Source: DASVCS01 sp036381495
GTDB taxonomy: Bacteria; Gemmatimonadota; Gemmatimonadetes; Longimicrobiales; RSA9
Assembly (NCBI GenBank): GCA_036381495.1
Contig: DASVCS010000012.1
Span: 1-64,000 of the forward strand
DNA length: 64,000 bases
Reading direction: 5' to 3'
Under the pieces are notes generated by a model. The model searched no databases and was not told where the DNA came from. It saw only the letters and a program-made list of their open reading frames with translations. A program made the translations under genes and the position numbers. Below, one piece after another: positions 7,522 to 17,661 of this stretch (position 1 is its first letter; each line of letters starts with the position of its first letter).

Positions 7522-10500
7522 TCACGCCGGGGCGGGTGCCGCCTCGGCCCGTTCCCCGGCGGCCGCAGCAGCAGCGATCCGCCGCTGCTCGGGGCGTCGT
7601 TCGAAGAGCAGGTACAGCGCCGGCGTGACGGTCAGCACGAGGAAGGTCGAGCTACTGAGTCCGCCGATCAGGGCATAGCCGAGCGCGTTCCAGATGTTCG
7701 AGTCGGCCGCTTCGCTGAAGAGCACGAGCGGGAGGAGACCGAAGATGGTGGTGGCCGTGGTCATGAGGATCGGACGGACCCGCTCGATGGTGCCCTCGAG
7801 GACGGCTTCGCGCAACGGCAGCCCGTCGCGACGACGTCGCTGATTGATGTGGTCGATGAGGAGGATGGCGTTGTTGACCACGATCCCGCCCATCATGATC
7901 ACGCCGATGTAGGCCTCGCGCGTGAAGCTCGCGCCGGTGAAGAAGAAGATGAGGAAGACGCCGATGAGCGCCATGGGCACGGCCAGCAGGACACAGAGAG
8001 GCTGCCGGATGGACTCGAAGACGGCGGCCGTGACCATGAAGATCAGGACGAGAGAGACGGCGAGCACGCCGTAGATCTGACCTCGCTCCTCATCGGACCA
8101 GTGAAACTCGTCGCGGCCCTCGAGCTTGTAGCCGGGTGGGAGCACGGTGGCGGCCATGACGGCCTCGTGGATGCGGTCACCGAGTTTGGGCGGCCCGCGG
8201 AACTCGTAGCTGACGAAGCGCTGGTACTGCTGGTCCTCGCGGACGATGCGCGCGAGGATCTCGCGCTCATCGAGGGTGGCGACGTCGGCCAGGCGCACGT
8301 TCTCTCCGGTTGGCGTGGGGATGAGCAGATTCTGGAGCCCGAGCAGGTCGAGGTCGCGGTTCCCCTCGAGCTTGACGGAAAGCTGGACCTCCGTGCCGCT
8401 GAGAGTCATCTGCCCACCGCTCGCCCGGCCGCGGACCGCGGCGCTGACGAAAGCCGCCACATCCCTCACGGTCAGATCGTGAAGCGCGAGCTTCTGCCGA
8501 TCGACGCGGAGCACCAGCTCGGTCGCCTTGTCCCGCGTGTACCATTGGCCGGAGGAATTGGGGTCTACATCGCGGATGCGGCTGAAGCCCTTGAGCCGCT
8601 CGGCCAGGTCATTGGCGATCGCCTCCACGGTCTGGTAGTTGTACCCCAGGATCTTGATCGAGTAGTTGGGCGGGCTGCTGCCGCCGCCGTAGAAGGATGG
8701 CCCGTAGCCGTACACGCGGACCTCCGCGCCGCCGAACTGGTGGCTGTACGCCACCATCTGCTCCTTGATGGCGACGGGCACGGCAGTGCGCTCGATCGAA
8801 TCGGGGAACGTCACGCGGATGTGGGAGCTCTGCGGTGTGACGTTCGTGACGAACTGCTCGACCTCGGGCAGGGCGAGCAGCTTGGCTTCGAAGTAGCGTG
8901 TCAGCTCGTCGGTCCGCGCCAGCTCCTCGCCACGCGGAAGCCGGATGTAGATGTCGACGTACGTGTCCCGAGCGCCCCAGCTCCCCCAGACGATGCCGCG
9001 TGTCACGTACTTGTCGAAGAGGCGGTAGGAGCCGACGAGTGCGCCGATCGCGAGGACGATCGCGATCCATGGGAATCGGAGCGTCCCCCTGATCAGTGCC
9101 GCGTAGGCGCGGACATAGAACGGCCGCTTCGGCTTCATCGGAGCCGGCACGGCATCCGTCGGCACGCCACCGGCCGCGGCGGCGGCGCCCGTCGTCGCCA
9201 GAGTCGCCGGCGCGCCCCCGGCCGGCACCAGGAGCCGCGACCCGAGCGCCGGGATGAAGGTGAAGGCGACGAAGAGGCTGGCGGTGAGGCCGAATCCGAC
9301 GACGATCGCGAGCGGGATGTAGAAGACGCGGAGCTCGCCCTGGAGATAGACGAACGGGATGAGGACGACGACGGTGGTCCCGGTCGCGGCGAGCACGGCG
9401 AGCACGACCTCGCGGGCGCCACGCTCGGCGGCGACCGATGCCGGAACGCCATCGCGGCGCAGGCGATAGATATTCTCGAGCACGACGATCGCGTTGTCGA
9501 CGATCAGGCCGAACCCCATGGCCAGCCCCATCAGCGTGAGCACGTTGAGCGTGAACCCGGCGAAATAGATCAGGTTGAGCGTGATCAGGATCGAGAACGC
9601 GATGGTTGCGAAGACGATTCCCGCCGAGCGGATCGAGCCCAGGAACAGGAGGAGCACCACGAAGATGACGCCGGCGGAGACGAGCGCGCGGAACCGGAGG
9701 TCCGTGAGCTGGGCGCGGATCGCCTCGCTCTCGTCATCATCGAGGATGATGCGCACGCCCGGCGGGTGGAGCGGCGCGATCGCGGCAAGACGGGCCTTGG
9801 CGCGATCCGAGACGTCGATCGCGTTCGTGCCGGCTTCGCGGAAGACCTGGAACGAGACCGCCGGCTGGCCGTCGATGCGGTAATAGCTGCGCGCCTCCTC
9901 GTACGTGTCGTGTACGTCGGCCACGTCGCGGACCCGGACGACGCGCCCATGGTCCATGAGCAGCGGCGTGGCGGCGACCTCCTCGAGCGATTCCGGCCGG
10001 TGCCGGATCGCGAGCGTGCGCAGGGTCCCCTCCGTTTCGACCATCCCCGCCTGGCGGACGTATTCGAGCTCGCGGATCCGCCGTGCCACGTCGGTCAGGT
10101 CGAGGCCGAAGGCGCGCACCCGGTTCGGATCGAGCTCGATTTCGAGGACGCGCTCGCGGCCGCCTCGGGCGACGACATTGGCCACGCCATCCACCTGGGC
10201 GAGCTCGGGGAGGATGACGTCCTCCACGTGCGCGCGCAGCGCCTCCATCGTGTAGGGGCCCGTGATGGTATACAGGAGGAACGGGCGCTGCTGCTCCACG
10301 ATGTCGTCCGGCAGGTAGGGCTTGACCACCGGTGTGCTGGCCCCCGCCGGCAGTTCGTCGTCGAGGGCGGCGAGCCGCTCGGCGAGTTCGAGGCGGGCGA
10401 AGTCCATATCCGTGCCGCGGGCGAACTCGACGGTGATCGAGGTCTGGCCGCGACCGTTCTGCTCGGAGGACTCCGACACGATGCGCTCGACGCCGCGCAC

Positions 10501-10713
10501 CTGCTGGACGGCGGCTTCGATCGGCGAGGTCAGGAGCGCCTCCGTCGTCTCCGGCGACGCGCCCCACCAGTCGGCGGTGATGGCGAGCTGCGGGAGCTGC
10601 GTGTCCGGCAGGAGCTCGATCGGGATGTTGCGCCACGCGGCGTAGCCGAGCAGGCTGATCGCCAGGTAGGTCATCGACACGGCGACGGGACGGCGGATCG
10701 CGAAGCGGATCAT
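7522..10713 (-). CDS. RND efflux permease, first of a dissimilar pair
   Basis: This 1063-residue inner-membrane transporter belongs to the HAE1/AcrB-like RND superfamily and would export substrates at the expense of the proton gradient. It has the N-terminal helix, two porter domains, and two six-helix bundles. TM4 carries the conserved Asp in GLIVDNAIVVLENI; the TM10 segment is GIVVNNAILLIDHI. A Gly/Ala/Pro-rich stretch (about 490-525) separates the halves before the second N-terminal-like helix. The ATG sits six bases after GGAGG. It is the last gene of a four-gene operon (adaptor, TolC, permease, permease) and differs clearly from the permease upstream. Confidence 0.93.
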   Translation of the reverse strand: MIRFAIRRPVAVSMTYLAISLLGYAAWRNIPIELLPDTQLPQLAITADWWGASPETTEALLTSPIEAAVQQVRGVERIVSESSEQNGRGQTSITVEFARGTDMDFARLELAERLAALDDELPAGASTPVVKPYLPDDIVEQQRPFLLYTITGPYTMEALRAHVEDVILPELAQVDGVANVVARGGRERVLEIELDPNRVRAFGLDLTDVARRIRELEYVRQAGMVETEGTLRTLAIRHRPESLEEVAATPLLMDHGRVVRVRDVADVHDTYEEARSYYRIDGQPAVSFQVFREAGTNAIDVSDRAKARLAAIAPLHPPGVRIILDDDESEAIRAQLTDLRFRALVSAGVIFVVLLLFLGSIRSAGIVFATIAFSILITLNLIYFAGFTLNVLTLMGLAMGFGLIVDNAIVVLENIYRLRRDGVPASVAAERGAREVVLAVLAATGTTVVVLIPFVYLQGELRVFYIPLAIVVGFGLTASLFVAFTFIPALGSRLLVPAGGAPATLATTGAAAAAGGVPTDAVPAPMKPKRPFYVRAYAALIRGTLRFPWIAIVLAIGALVGSYRLFDKYVTRGIVWGSWGARDTYVDIYIRLPRGEELARTDELTRYFEAKLLALPEVEQFVTNVTPQSSHIRVTFPDSIERTAVPVAIKEQMVAYSHQFGGAEVRVYGYGPSFYGGGSSPPNYSIKILGYNYQTVEAIANDLAERLKGFSRIRDVDPNSSGQWYTRDKATELVLRVDRQKLALHDLTVRDVAAFVSAAVRGRASGGQMTLSGTEVQLSVKLEGNRDLDLLGLQNLLIPTPTGENVRLADVATLDEREILARIVREDQQYQRFVSYEFRGPPKLGDRIHEAVMAATVLPPGYKLEGRDEFHWSDEERGQIYGVLAVSLVLIFMVTAAVFESIRQPLCVLLAVPMALIGVFLIFFFTGASFTREAYIGVIMMGGIVVNNAILLIDHINQRRRRDGLPLREAVLEGTIERVRPILMTTATTIFGLLPLVLFSEAADSNIWNALGYALIGGLSSSTFLVLTVTPALYLLFERRPEQRRIAAAAAAGERAEAAPAPA

Positions 10714-10757
10714 CTCACCTCCGGGAGCCGGCTGGGGCGGTCTCGACGATCAGCAGT

Positions 10758-13700
10758 TCAATCTCCGGGCGCGGCGTCCGGGAAGGGCTCGGCCGCGGGC
10801 TCGCCGGGCGTACCATGCACGCCCGCGTGCGCGCCCCGCGCGAGCCACGGGATCAGCGCGCGGACCCGCGCGCGCGCATCCTCGATCAACTCGTAGACGA
10901 CCGGGATCACGATCAGCGTGAGCGCCGTGGCCGTGAACAGCCCGCCGAAGACGGTGATCCCGAGCGGCGCCCGGAGATCGGCGCCGCGGCCGAAGCCCAG
11001 TGCGAGCGGCAGAACGCCGAGCAGCGTGGTCAGCGTGGTCATCAGGATCGGCCGCAGACGGGTCCGGCCGGCTTCGAGGATCGCCTCGCGCATGCCCATC
11101 CCCTCGCCGCGGAGTTGGACGATGAAGTCCATCATCACGACCGCGTTGTTGTCCACCAGGCCGACCAGGATGATGATGCCGATGAGGCTCATCGAATTGA
11201 TCCCCGCGCCGGCGATCCAGAGCGCGAAGATGGCGCCCACGAGCCCGAGCGGCACGCTGAGCAGGATGGTGAACGGGTGGACGAAGGACTCGAACTCCGC
11301 CGCCAGGATCATGTAGCAGAGCACGATCGCGAGGGTGAAGGCGAAGGCGAGTGCGCGGAAGTTGCGCTGCATTTCCTCGCTCTCGCCGCCGATCTCGACG
11401 CGGATCCCGCGGGGCGGCGGTGCGGCGTCGATCGCGGCCTGGACGGCTTCGAGCGCCTCCTCGATATCACCGGTGGCGGCATCGGCAAAGACGGGGACGA
11501 CGCGCCCCTGGTCGACCCGGCGGACCTCGACCGGCCCGAGCGCCTCCCGCGTCCGCACGAGCTCACGAAGCGGGATGCCGTCCACACGGAGCACATCCAG
11601 CGTCTCGAGCGACCGGCGCGCCTCCTCTGGGAGCCGGACGACCACGGGGATTCGGCGATCGAAGTCCAACAGGCCGGTCGCCTCGACCCCGAGCATGTAT
11701 CGCTGGACCGTCTCCGCGATGCGGGTCGGCTCGATGCCGAACGCCGCGGCGCGCTCCCGGTCGATCTCGATCTGGATCTCCGGCTGCCCGAGCTCGGTGC
11801 CGAGACGCACGTTCGTGAGGGCCGGCAGCGTGGCGAGCTGCGCCTCGACCTGTTGGGCGTAGGCGAGGGATTGTTCGAGGTCATCGCCGCGGATCCGCAC
11901 CGAGAGGTCCGCCTCGCCGCCGCCGAGCAGACGGCCGAGCGCCGTCGCCTGGCCGGTCTCGAGCGTGAGCGCGCCGGGTGGGAAGCCACCGAGCCGAGGC
12001 CGGAGCCGCTCGAGGACTTCGGCCGTCGAAGCGTGCTCGGTCAGACGCACGTCGAGCACGGCGGTGTTCAGGCCGCTCTCGTCGTCGTCCAGGCCGGCGA
12101 TGGCCGTCTGTCGGCCGACGCGCGTGAAGACGGCCTCGACGTCGGGATCGCTCTGGAACACCTCCTCGAGGCGCCCTGCGGCTGTGGAGGTCGCGTCGAG
12201 GGGTGTACCGCGCGGGAGCACGAGTCGTGCGCGGAAGGCGCCCTGGTCGACATCGGGCAGTACGCTGCGATCCAGGGTGAAGCCGACGGCGATGGCGACG
12301 GCGAGCAGCACGAGACTGAACGCGATGACGCGGCCGCGGTGTTCCATCGAGCCGGCGAGCGCGCGATCGTACCACGCGGCAAAGCGGCCGAAGGCGCGCT
12401 CGAACGCGTCCAGCGGCCGGCGCGTGAGCCATGCGATGAAGCGCCCCCCTGCTCGCCACGCCAGGCGGAACGGATTGCGTGTCGGCTGCGGTGCGCCGCT
12501 CTCCGCGCCCCAGCGCGCGGCCATGGTGGGCAGCAGCGTGATCGCCACGAGCAAGCTCGCGAGCAGCGAGAAGCCGACCGCGAAGGAAAGCGCGCCGAAG
12601 AGCTCGCCGGCCACGCCCTCGACGTAGATGATCGGACCGAAGACGGCGATGGTCGTGAGGGTCGACGACGTGATCGCGCCGGTGACCTCCTCGGTGCCGA
12701 GCGCGGCCGCGGCTGCCGCGGCGAGGCCTTTCTCGCGGTGGCGGAAGATGTTCTCGAGCACGACGATCGAGTTGTCCACCAACATCCCGACGCCGAGCGC
12801 GAGGCCGCCCAGCGACATGATGTTGAGCGAGATCCCGGCCAGGTCGAGGAGCGAGAAGGTCGCGACCACCGAGATCGGGATCGCGAGCGAGATGGCGAGC
12901 GGAAGGCGCGCATCGCGCAGGAAGAGGAAGAGCACGAGGAACGCGAGGACGCCGCCCTGGACCAGCGCCTGGACCACGTTGTTGATGGCGTCGGAGATGA
13001 AGCCGGCCTGGCTGGTGGCGACGTCGATCGAGACCTCGGGGTATTCCGCACGGAGTTGTTCGAGCACGTCGTCGACGCGCTGCGCGACACGGACGGTGTT
13101 CGCGCCCGATTCCTTGAAGAGGAGGAGCCCGACGGCGTTGCGCCCGTTGTAGCGGGCGATCGACTGGCGCTCTGCGAAGCCGTCCTTGATCTGCGCGACA
13201 TCGCGCAGCAGCACGATGCCGCCGGCGCCGGCCGAGTCCGCGTCGGTACGACCGCGCGGGGTCCAGCGGACCGGGACCCGCGCGACCTGCTCGACGGTTT
13301 CGAGCTCGCCGAGCGTGCGCAGCGAGTAGCGGTAGCGCCCGCGACGGATGGTGCCGCCGGCGGCCGTCGCGTTCGCGGCCTGGAGCGCGGATTCGATGTC
13401 GGCGATGGTCAGCCCCAGGCTCTCGAGGCGCCGGGCATCGACCTCGACCTGGATCTCGCGCTCGAGGCCGCCGGTCACCGCCGCCTGCGCCACACCATCG
13501 ATCTGTTCGAGCCGGCGCTTGAAGACCGACTCCGCCAGGTCCTTGAGCGCCCAGAGGTCTTCGGCGCCGGCCACGCTGAGCGCCATGATCGGCTCGGACG
13601 TGGGATCCGTACGCAGCACGACCGGCCGCTCCGCGCGCTCGGGGAGCCCGTCCGCCAGGTTGTCCAGCTTCTCGCGCACGTTCAGCACCGCGAAGTCCAT

Positions 13701-14000
13701 GTCGGTGCCCCACGCGAAACGGAGCGTGACCAGAGAGACACCCTCGCGGGAGACGCTCTCGATCCGTTCGACGCCCGGCACCGCGCTCACGTACTGCTCG
13801 ACCCGCTCGGTCACGAAGCGCTCGACCTCGGCCGGCGCCACGTTCGGGTATTCGGTGTAGACGACGAGCTTGGGGTACGCGATGTCGGGGAGCAGGTCGA
13901 TCGGCAGGCGCCGGAACGAAATGAGCCCCAGGAACGCCACCGCCAGGAACAGCATGGCGATGGCGACGGGACGCGCGATGGAGCGGGAGGGGATCGACAT
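10758..14000 (-). CDS. RND efflux permease, second of a dissimilar pair
   Basis: This is a 1080-residue RND transporter. It has the expected N-terminal helix with RRLPIDLLPDIAYPK, TM4 motif GMLVDNSIVVLENIF, TM10 motif GLVDNNAVVMMDFI, and the RPILMTTLTTLLGVLPLALG helix near the end. Two porter and docking regions are present and no gap is visible. The C-terminal tail is long and Ala/Pro-rich. It starts just after the tolC stop (GGAGG lies inside the end of tolC) and is followed 44 bp later by the second permease. Two unequal permeases with one adaptor resemble MdtABC-type heteromeric pumps. Confidence 0.94.
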   Translation of the reverse strand: MSIPSRSIARPVAIAMLFLAVAFLGLISFRRLPIDLLPDIAYPKLVVYTEYPNVAPAEVERFVTERVEQYVSAVPGVERIESVSREGVSLVTLRFAWGTDMDFAVLNVREKLDNLADGLPERAERPVVLRTDPTSEPIMALSVAGAEDLWALKDLAESVFKRRLEQIDGVAQAAVTGGLEREIQVEVDARRLESLGLTIADIESALQAANATAAGGTIRRGRYRYSLRTLGELETVEQVARVPVRWTPRGRTDADSAGAGGIVLLRDVAQIKDGFAERQSIARYNGRNAVGLLLFKESGANTVRVAQRVDDVLEQLRAEYPEVSIDVATSQAGFISDAINNVVQALVQGGVLAFLVLFLFLRDARLPLAISLAIPISVVATFSLLDLAGISLNIMSLGGLALGVGMLVDNSIVVLENIFRHREKGLAAAAAAALGTEEVTGAITSSTLTTIAVFGPIIYVEGVAGELFGALSFAVGFSLLASLLVAITLLPTMAARWGAESGAPQPTRNPFRLAWRAGGRFIAWLTRRPLDAFERAFGRFAAWYDRALAGSMEHRGRVIAFSLVLLAVAIAVGFTLDRSVLPDVDQGAFRARLVLPRGTPLDATSTAAGRLEEVFQSDPDVEAVFTRVGRQTAIAGLDDDESGLNTAVLDVRLTEHASTAEVLERLRPRLGGFPPGALTLETGQATALGRLLGGGEADLSVRIRGDDLEQSLAYAQQVEAQLATLPALTNVRLGTELGQPEIQIEIDRERAAAFGIEPTRIAETVQRYMLGVEATGLLDFDRRIPVVVRLPEEARRSLETLDVLRVDGIPLRELVRTREALGPVEVRRVDQGRVVPVFADAATGDIEEALEAVQAAIDAAPPPRGIRVEIGGESEEMQRNFRALAFAFTLAIVLCYMILAAEFESFVHPFTILLSVPLGLVGAIFALWIAGAGINSMSLIGIIILVGLVDNNAVVMMDFIVQLRGEGMGMREAILEAGRTRLRPILMTTLTTLLGVLPLALGFGRGADLRAPLGITVFGGLFTATALTLIVIPVVYELIEDARARVRALIPWLARGAHAGVHGTPGEPAAEPFPDAAPGD

Positions 14001-14002
14001 GG

Positions 14003-15349
14003 CTACGGCCGCACCTCCTTCCCGATCTTCGACTCGAGGGTGACCAGCGCCGTGACGTAGGAGAACTGCGCCGTGATCGCCGTGCGCTCCGCGCGCGCCG
14101 CCTGGTCGATCGCGCTCTGGAGATCAATGAACGAGACGTCCGCGCCGGTGCGGTAGCTCTCCTGCATCAGCTCGAGCCGCTCCTGGCTGAGCGCCAGCGA
14201 CTGCTGCGCGAGCTCGAGCGAACGGTACGCGTTCTGGAGGTCGAGCAGCGCGGAGCGGACCTCGACTTCGAGCGCGAGCCGCTCCGAGCGGAGCTGCTCC
14301 CGGGCATCCTGGACCTGCGCCTCGGCCTGCGCGATCTGGGACGAGGTCTGGAAGCGCGAGAAAATCGGGATCGACGCGGAGAGGCTGAAACCCCAGGACT
14401 GGTTGGGCAGGTCCCACGCGAACAGCGCGCCGTACTCGTTGCTCCCCAGAGACCGGCCGTAGCCGGCGGAAGCCGAGATCGAGGGCCAGCGGGCACCGCG
14501 CGCGGCGCTCTCGTTCCGTTCCGCGGCGGTGAGGGATGCCATGCTTTCGAGCACGCGCGGACTGGATTCCAGCGCCAGCGCGACCAGCGCCTCGCCGTCG
14601 AGCGCCGCGGGGTCGAAAACGGGGGGCAACGAATCTGCGAGAGTGAAATCGGCCAGCCGGTCCAGTCCCATGGCCTGGAGCAGCTCGAGCCGAGCCTTGC
14701 GCGCCTCGTTGCGCGCCGTGGCGAGCGCGCTCTGCTGCTCGGCGACGGCGGCCTGCGCGCCCAGCACCTCGTCGCGCCGCGCCGCACCGATCTCGAAGCG
14801 CCGCTGCGTCATCTCCAACTGCTCCTGCGCGGACTCCAGGAGCCGCTCCTCGACTCCGATCGTCTGCTGCGCGCCGAGTGCGCGGTAGAACGCCGTGGCG
14901 ACCTCGGTGCGGAGCTGCACCTCGCGCGCTTGCACCCGGGCGTTCGCGGCGCGCGTGTTGGCGCGTGCCGCGCGTAGGGAATTCAGTCGACGGCCGCCGT
15001 CGAAGAGCTGCATCGAAAAGTTGATCCGCTGGGAGGCGCTGCTACTCGTGACATCGATGACGCGCGCGGTATCGACCACCTGGCCGTAGTCGCCCTGTCC
15101 CGTGCGAGAACGGCTGTGCGAGCCGCTAAAGTCCACGCTGGCGTTCACCGTCGGCAGGAACGCGCCCCAACTGCTCCGCTCGCCCATCTCCGCGACATCC
15201 ACATCGTTGAGCACCTGGAGATAATCGGGGCTGTTGCGCCGCGCGACCTCGAGCGCCTCCTCGAGCGTGAGCGGCGACGGCACCTCCTGCGCGTGCGCGG
15301 CCGGTGCGAGGACGAGGACGATGCACGCGGGGATGGGTAACGATCTCAT
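14003..15349 (-). CDS. TolC-family outer membrane efflux channel
   Basis: From the ATG at 15349 the protein starts with a signal peptide (MRSLPIPACIVLVLAPAAHAQE) and has about 448 residues. Two outer-membrane-factor repeats with long amphipathic helices follow, including TLEEALEVARRNSPDY and the second repeat near VEVRSALLDLQNAYRSLELA. The frame extends to 15382, but those 11 residues would precede the signal peptide. It would form the trimeric exit duct for the pump. It sits between adaptor and permeases on the same strand. Confidence 0.92.
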   Translation of the reverse strand: MRSLPIPACIVLVLAPAAHAQEVPSPLTLEEALEVARRNSPDYLQVLNDVDVAEMGERSSWGAFLPTVNASVDFSGSHSRSRTGQGDYGQVVDTARVIDVTSSSASQRINFSMQLFDGGRRLNSLRAARANTRAANARVQAREVQLRTEVATAFYRALGAQQTIGVEERLLESAQEQLEMTQRRFEIGAARRDEVLGAQAAVAEQQSALATARNEARKARLELLQAMGLDRLADFTLADSLPPVFDPAALDGEALVALALESSPRVLESMASLTAAERNESAARGARWPSISASAGYGRSLGSNEYGALFAWDLPNQSWGFSLSASIPIFSRFQTSSQIAQAEAQVQDAREQLRSERLALEVEVRSALLDLQNAYRSLELAQQSLALSQERLELMQESYRTGADVSFIDLQSAIDQAARAERTAITAQFSYVTALVTLESKIGKEVRP

Positions 15350-15418
15350 GGCAGCATCATCGGTCAGGGTGGAGCCGTCCACGGCCGACCCGGAGCCGGC
15401 GCGCGCGGGCGCCGCCGC

Positions 15419-16597
15419 TCAGTTGGGCCGGCCGCCGGCCTCGCGGACGCTTTCGACCAGCCGCACGGGCGCGTCGTGCGTCAACGTGTAATGCCCGTTG
15501 ACCAGGACCTGCTCACCCGGCTCGACCATATCGGTATCGGGGTTGCGCACGATCTCGACGAGCGTCTCGTTCTGGAGGCCCGGCGTGACATATCGCCATT
15601 TCGCGCGGCCGTCCTCGTAGACGAAGAGCATGGGTCGGCCATCGCGCTCGAGGATCGCGGCGCGCGGGACGAGGATCCGGTCCGGGAAGCGCTGCGCTTC
15701 GAGTGAGACCTGCGCGAACATTCCCGGCAGGATGCGGCCGTCGGGGTTGTCGAGCACGACGGTCACCTTGGCCGTGCGGGTGCCCTCATCGACCAGCGGG
15801 TTGATGGTCTCGATCGTCCCGGTGAACGTCTCGTCGGGGAACGCGGCGAAGGAGACGCGCGCCGGGCGGCCGGCCTCGAGGTAGCCGACCTCTCCTTCGA
15901 GCACCTGAACCTCGACGCGGATCGGGTCGAGGTCGACGATGGTCATGAGCTCGTCACCGGGAGAGACCCTCTGGCCGGGCACGACCTTGATGCTGGCCGC
16001 GCGGCCGGGGAACGGCGCGGTGACCTGCGTCCGCGCGAGGTCGAGCTGGGCGCGCTGGAGACCGACCTGGGCGCTGAGCAGCCCGCTCTTCGCCCGCGCC
16101 ACGCTGTCGCGCTGCGCCCGGACGACCGGATCATCGACGCGGTCATCGAAGAGGATCATCTCGCGGTACGTCGCCTCGGCGGACCGCATCTGGGCACGGG
16201 CCTCCGCGAGGTTCAGCTCGTACTGCGTGGACTCGATCGCCAGCAACAGTTCATCCGCCGCAACACGCTCGTTCTCGCGCACGGCGACGCGTTCGACGCG
16301 ACCCTCGACCTGGGCCAACACCACCGCCTGCCGCCACGCGACCGCCTGCCCTGGCGCGCTGACCGAGATCACCAGCGTGTCCTTCCGCACGGGCGCCGCC
16401 TCGACCGGGATGGCGACACCGGTCGCGAACGCCTCGGACGCGGAGGCGACCGCCGGCTGATCGCCGTCCGTCTCTCCGGACGCCGCGGCCTCCTCTTCCG
16501 CGTTGTGACTATGGATCCGGACGTAGATACCGGCGCCGAGCAGCAGGACGACGACGGCTGCGGCGATGAAGCTGAACAGGCGTCGAGGGAGTGCCAT
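15419..16597 (-). CDS. RND efflux periplasmic adaptor (membrane fusion protein)
   Basis: The 392-residue adaptor has an N-terminal membrane anchor (LFSFIAAAVVVLLLGAGIYV). A short acidic linker, lipoyl-like halves (VLAQVEGRVERVAV and VTAPFPGRAASIKVVPGQRV), a helical hairpin rich in Ala/Arg/Glu, and beta-barrel and membrane-proximal domains follow. It links the inner-membrane permeases to TolC. It is the first gene of the operon, 69 bp before tolC. The upstream 170 bp contain an AT-rich patch (16664-16675) that may hold the -10 region, though I cannot fix a promoter there. Confidence 0.93.
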   Translation of the reverse strand: MALPRRLFSFIAAAVVVLLLGAGIYVRIHSHNAEEEAAASGETDGDQPAVASASEAFATGVAIPVEAAPVRKDTLVISVSAPGQAVAWRQAVVLAQVEGRVERVAVRENERVAADELLLAIESTQYELNLAEARAQMRSAEATYREMILFDDRVDDPVVRAQRDSVARAKSGLLSAQVGLQRAQLDLARTQVTAPFPGRAASIKVVPGQRVSPGDELMTIVDLDPIRVEVQVLEGEVGYLEAGRPARVSFAAFPDETFTGTIETINPLVDEGTRTAKVTVVLDNPDGRILPGMFAQVSLEAQRFPDRILVPRAAILERDGRPMLFVYEDGRAKWRYVTPGLQNETLVEIVRNPDTDMVEPGEQVLVNGHYTLTHDAPVRLVESVREAGGRPN

Positions 16598-16767
16598 GGT
16601 CCGTCCGAAACGAGTGAACGTTGGTGCACGGCTTGCGGGCGTGCCGGTGCGGCGCTCGACTAAGGATATAGTAACGGGTGCGGACAGGCAATGGTCTTAT
16701 GCGTCAATCCGGACGCGCCCGTCGTGTCGTTTGGATGCGGCGAAACGGAAGAGGGTTGCACGCCGTT

Positions 16768-17034
16768 TCACGCCTGCGGGCGGCCGTGCATGCGGCGGAT
16801 GGCGCGGCGGATGCGGCGGGTGAGGCGTTCCTCGCGGGCGTGCTGGCGCAGGAGTTGTTCGAGAATGGCATCGCGGCCGTTCTCGCGGGCGTCTTCGATG
16901 AGGAGCCGGTAGCGGGCGAGGGCGTCGAGGCGATCGCGGAGCTCGCGTTCGAGCGGGTGCTCGTCGGATGCCTCGTGATCGGCATCCTCCCAGAAGGAAT
17001 CGAGCGCGGGCGGCGTTTCCGGCGATCTGCTCAT
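16768..17034 (-). CDS. Small charged helical hypothetical protein
   Basis: From the ATG at 17034 this frame encodes 88 residues: an acidic first third (SFWEDADHEASDEH) and then a long charged helix rich in Arg, Glu and Leu, ending in RRIRRAIRRMHGRPQA. No domain is recognised. The frame stays open upstream to 17124 without improving the case. It lies between the efflux operon and argR, 131 bp after argR, on the same strand. The Shine-Dalgarno (GAGGG) is too close to the ATG to be convincing, so the gene is likely but not certain. Confidence 0.55.
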   Translation of the reverse strand: MSRSPETPPALDSFWEDADHEASDEHPLERELRDRLDALARYRLLIEDARENGRDAILEQLLRQHAREERLTRRIRRAIRRMHGRPQA

Positions 17035-17165
17035 ACCCTCGACAGCGCTTGCGGCGGGAATGTGGACAGCGGTGGGCTCCGGCCGCGAGCCGGTGCGCCC
17101 CGTTCGTGGAAACTGTTGTTGCAAGCGACGTTCCGGCGGTGCCCGCGGAGCGCAGGTGGGGATCC

Positions 17166-17630
17166 TCAGCCCTCGTCGGCGACGCCGGCGAGGTCACGGA
17201 TCCGGCGCAGGATGACGGGGAGGTGCGCGGCGTCGCGGAGGATGAGGAGGATCGTGTCATCGCCCGCGACGGTGCCGAGGACCTCCGGCCATTCCTCCCA
17301 GTCGATGGCGCTCGCGATCGGCTGTGCGCTGCCGGTGAGCGTCTTGATGACCAGCAGGTTCCCGACTCCCTCGGCGCTGACGAAGAGCGCGGGGAGCAAC
17401 CGTGTGAGCTGCGGCGTCAGTTCCCAGGCATCGGGGGGGAGCGTGTAGTGCGTGCCGCCCTCGGCGTCGGGGACCTTGACGAGCCGCAGTTCGCGGATGT
17501 CACGCGAGAGCGTGGCCTGGGTGACATCGAAGCCGCGTTCGGCCAGCAGTTCCCGGAGGTGCTCCTGGCTCGCGATCCGGTGGCCGTGCACCAGATCGAG
17601 AATCGCGGCGTGGCGTTCCCGCTTTCCCAT
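17166..17630 (-). CDS. argR: Arginine repressor
   Basis: ArgR/AhrC is a hexameric regulator that represses arginine biosynthesis genes when bound to arginine. The winged-helix domain (1-70) includes SQEHLRELLAERGFDVTQATLSRDIRELRLVKV. The C-terminal domain has the arginine-binding and oligomerisation motif GTVAGDDT. Length (154) is standard. No arginine biosynthesis gene is nearby in the window, so its targets lie elsewhere. The ATG is followed by the usual MGKRERH start. Confidence 0.95.
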   Translation of the reverse strand: MGKRERHAAILDLVHGHRIASQEHLRELLAERGFDVTQATLSRDIRELRLVKVPDAEGGTHYTLPPDAWELTPQLTRLLPALFVSAEGVGNLLVIKTLTGSAQPIASAIDWEEWPEVLGTVAGDDTILLILRDAAHLPVILRRIRDLAGVADEG

Positions 17631-17661
17631 GCGCCGAGAATGCCCGCTTTCGGCGTTGGCG

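Noticed and set aside
7375..14060. Very long plus-strand open frames opposite the RND permeases
   Set aside because: They are Arg/Glu/Asp/His-rich mirror products of high-GC coding DNA; the minus-strand frames encode clear RND proteins with intact motifs.
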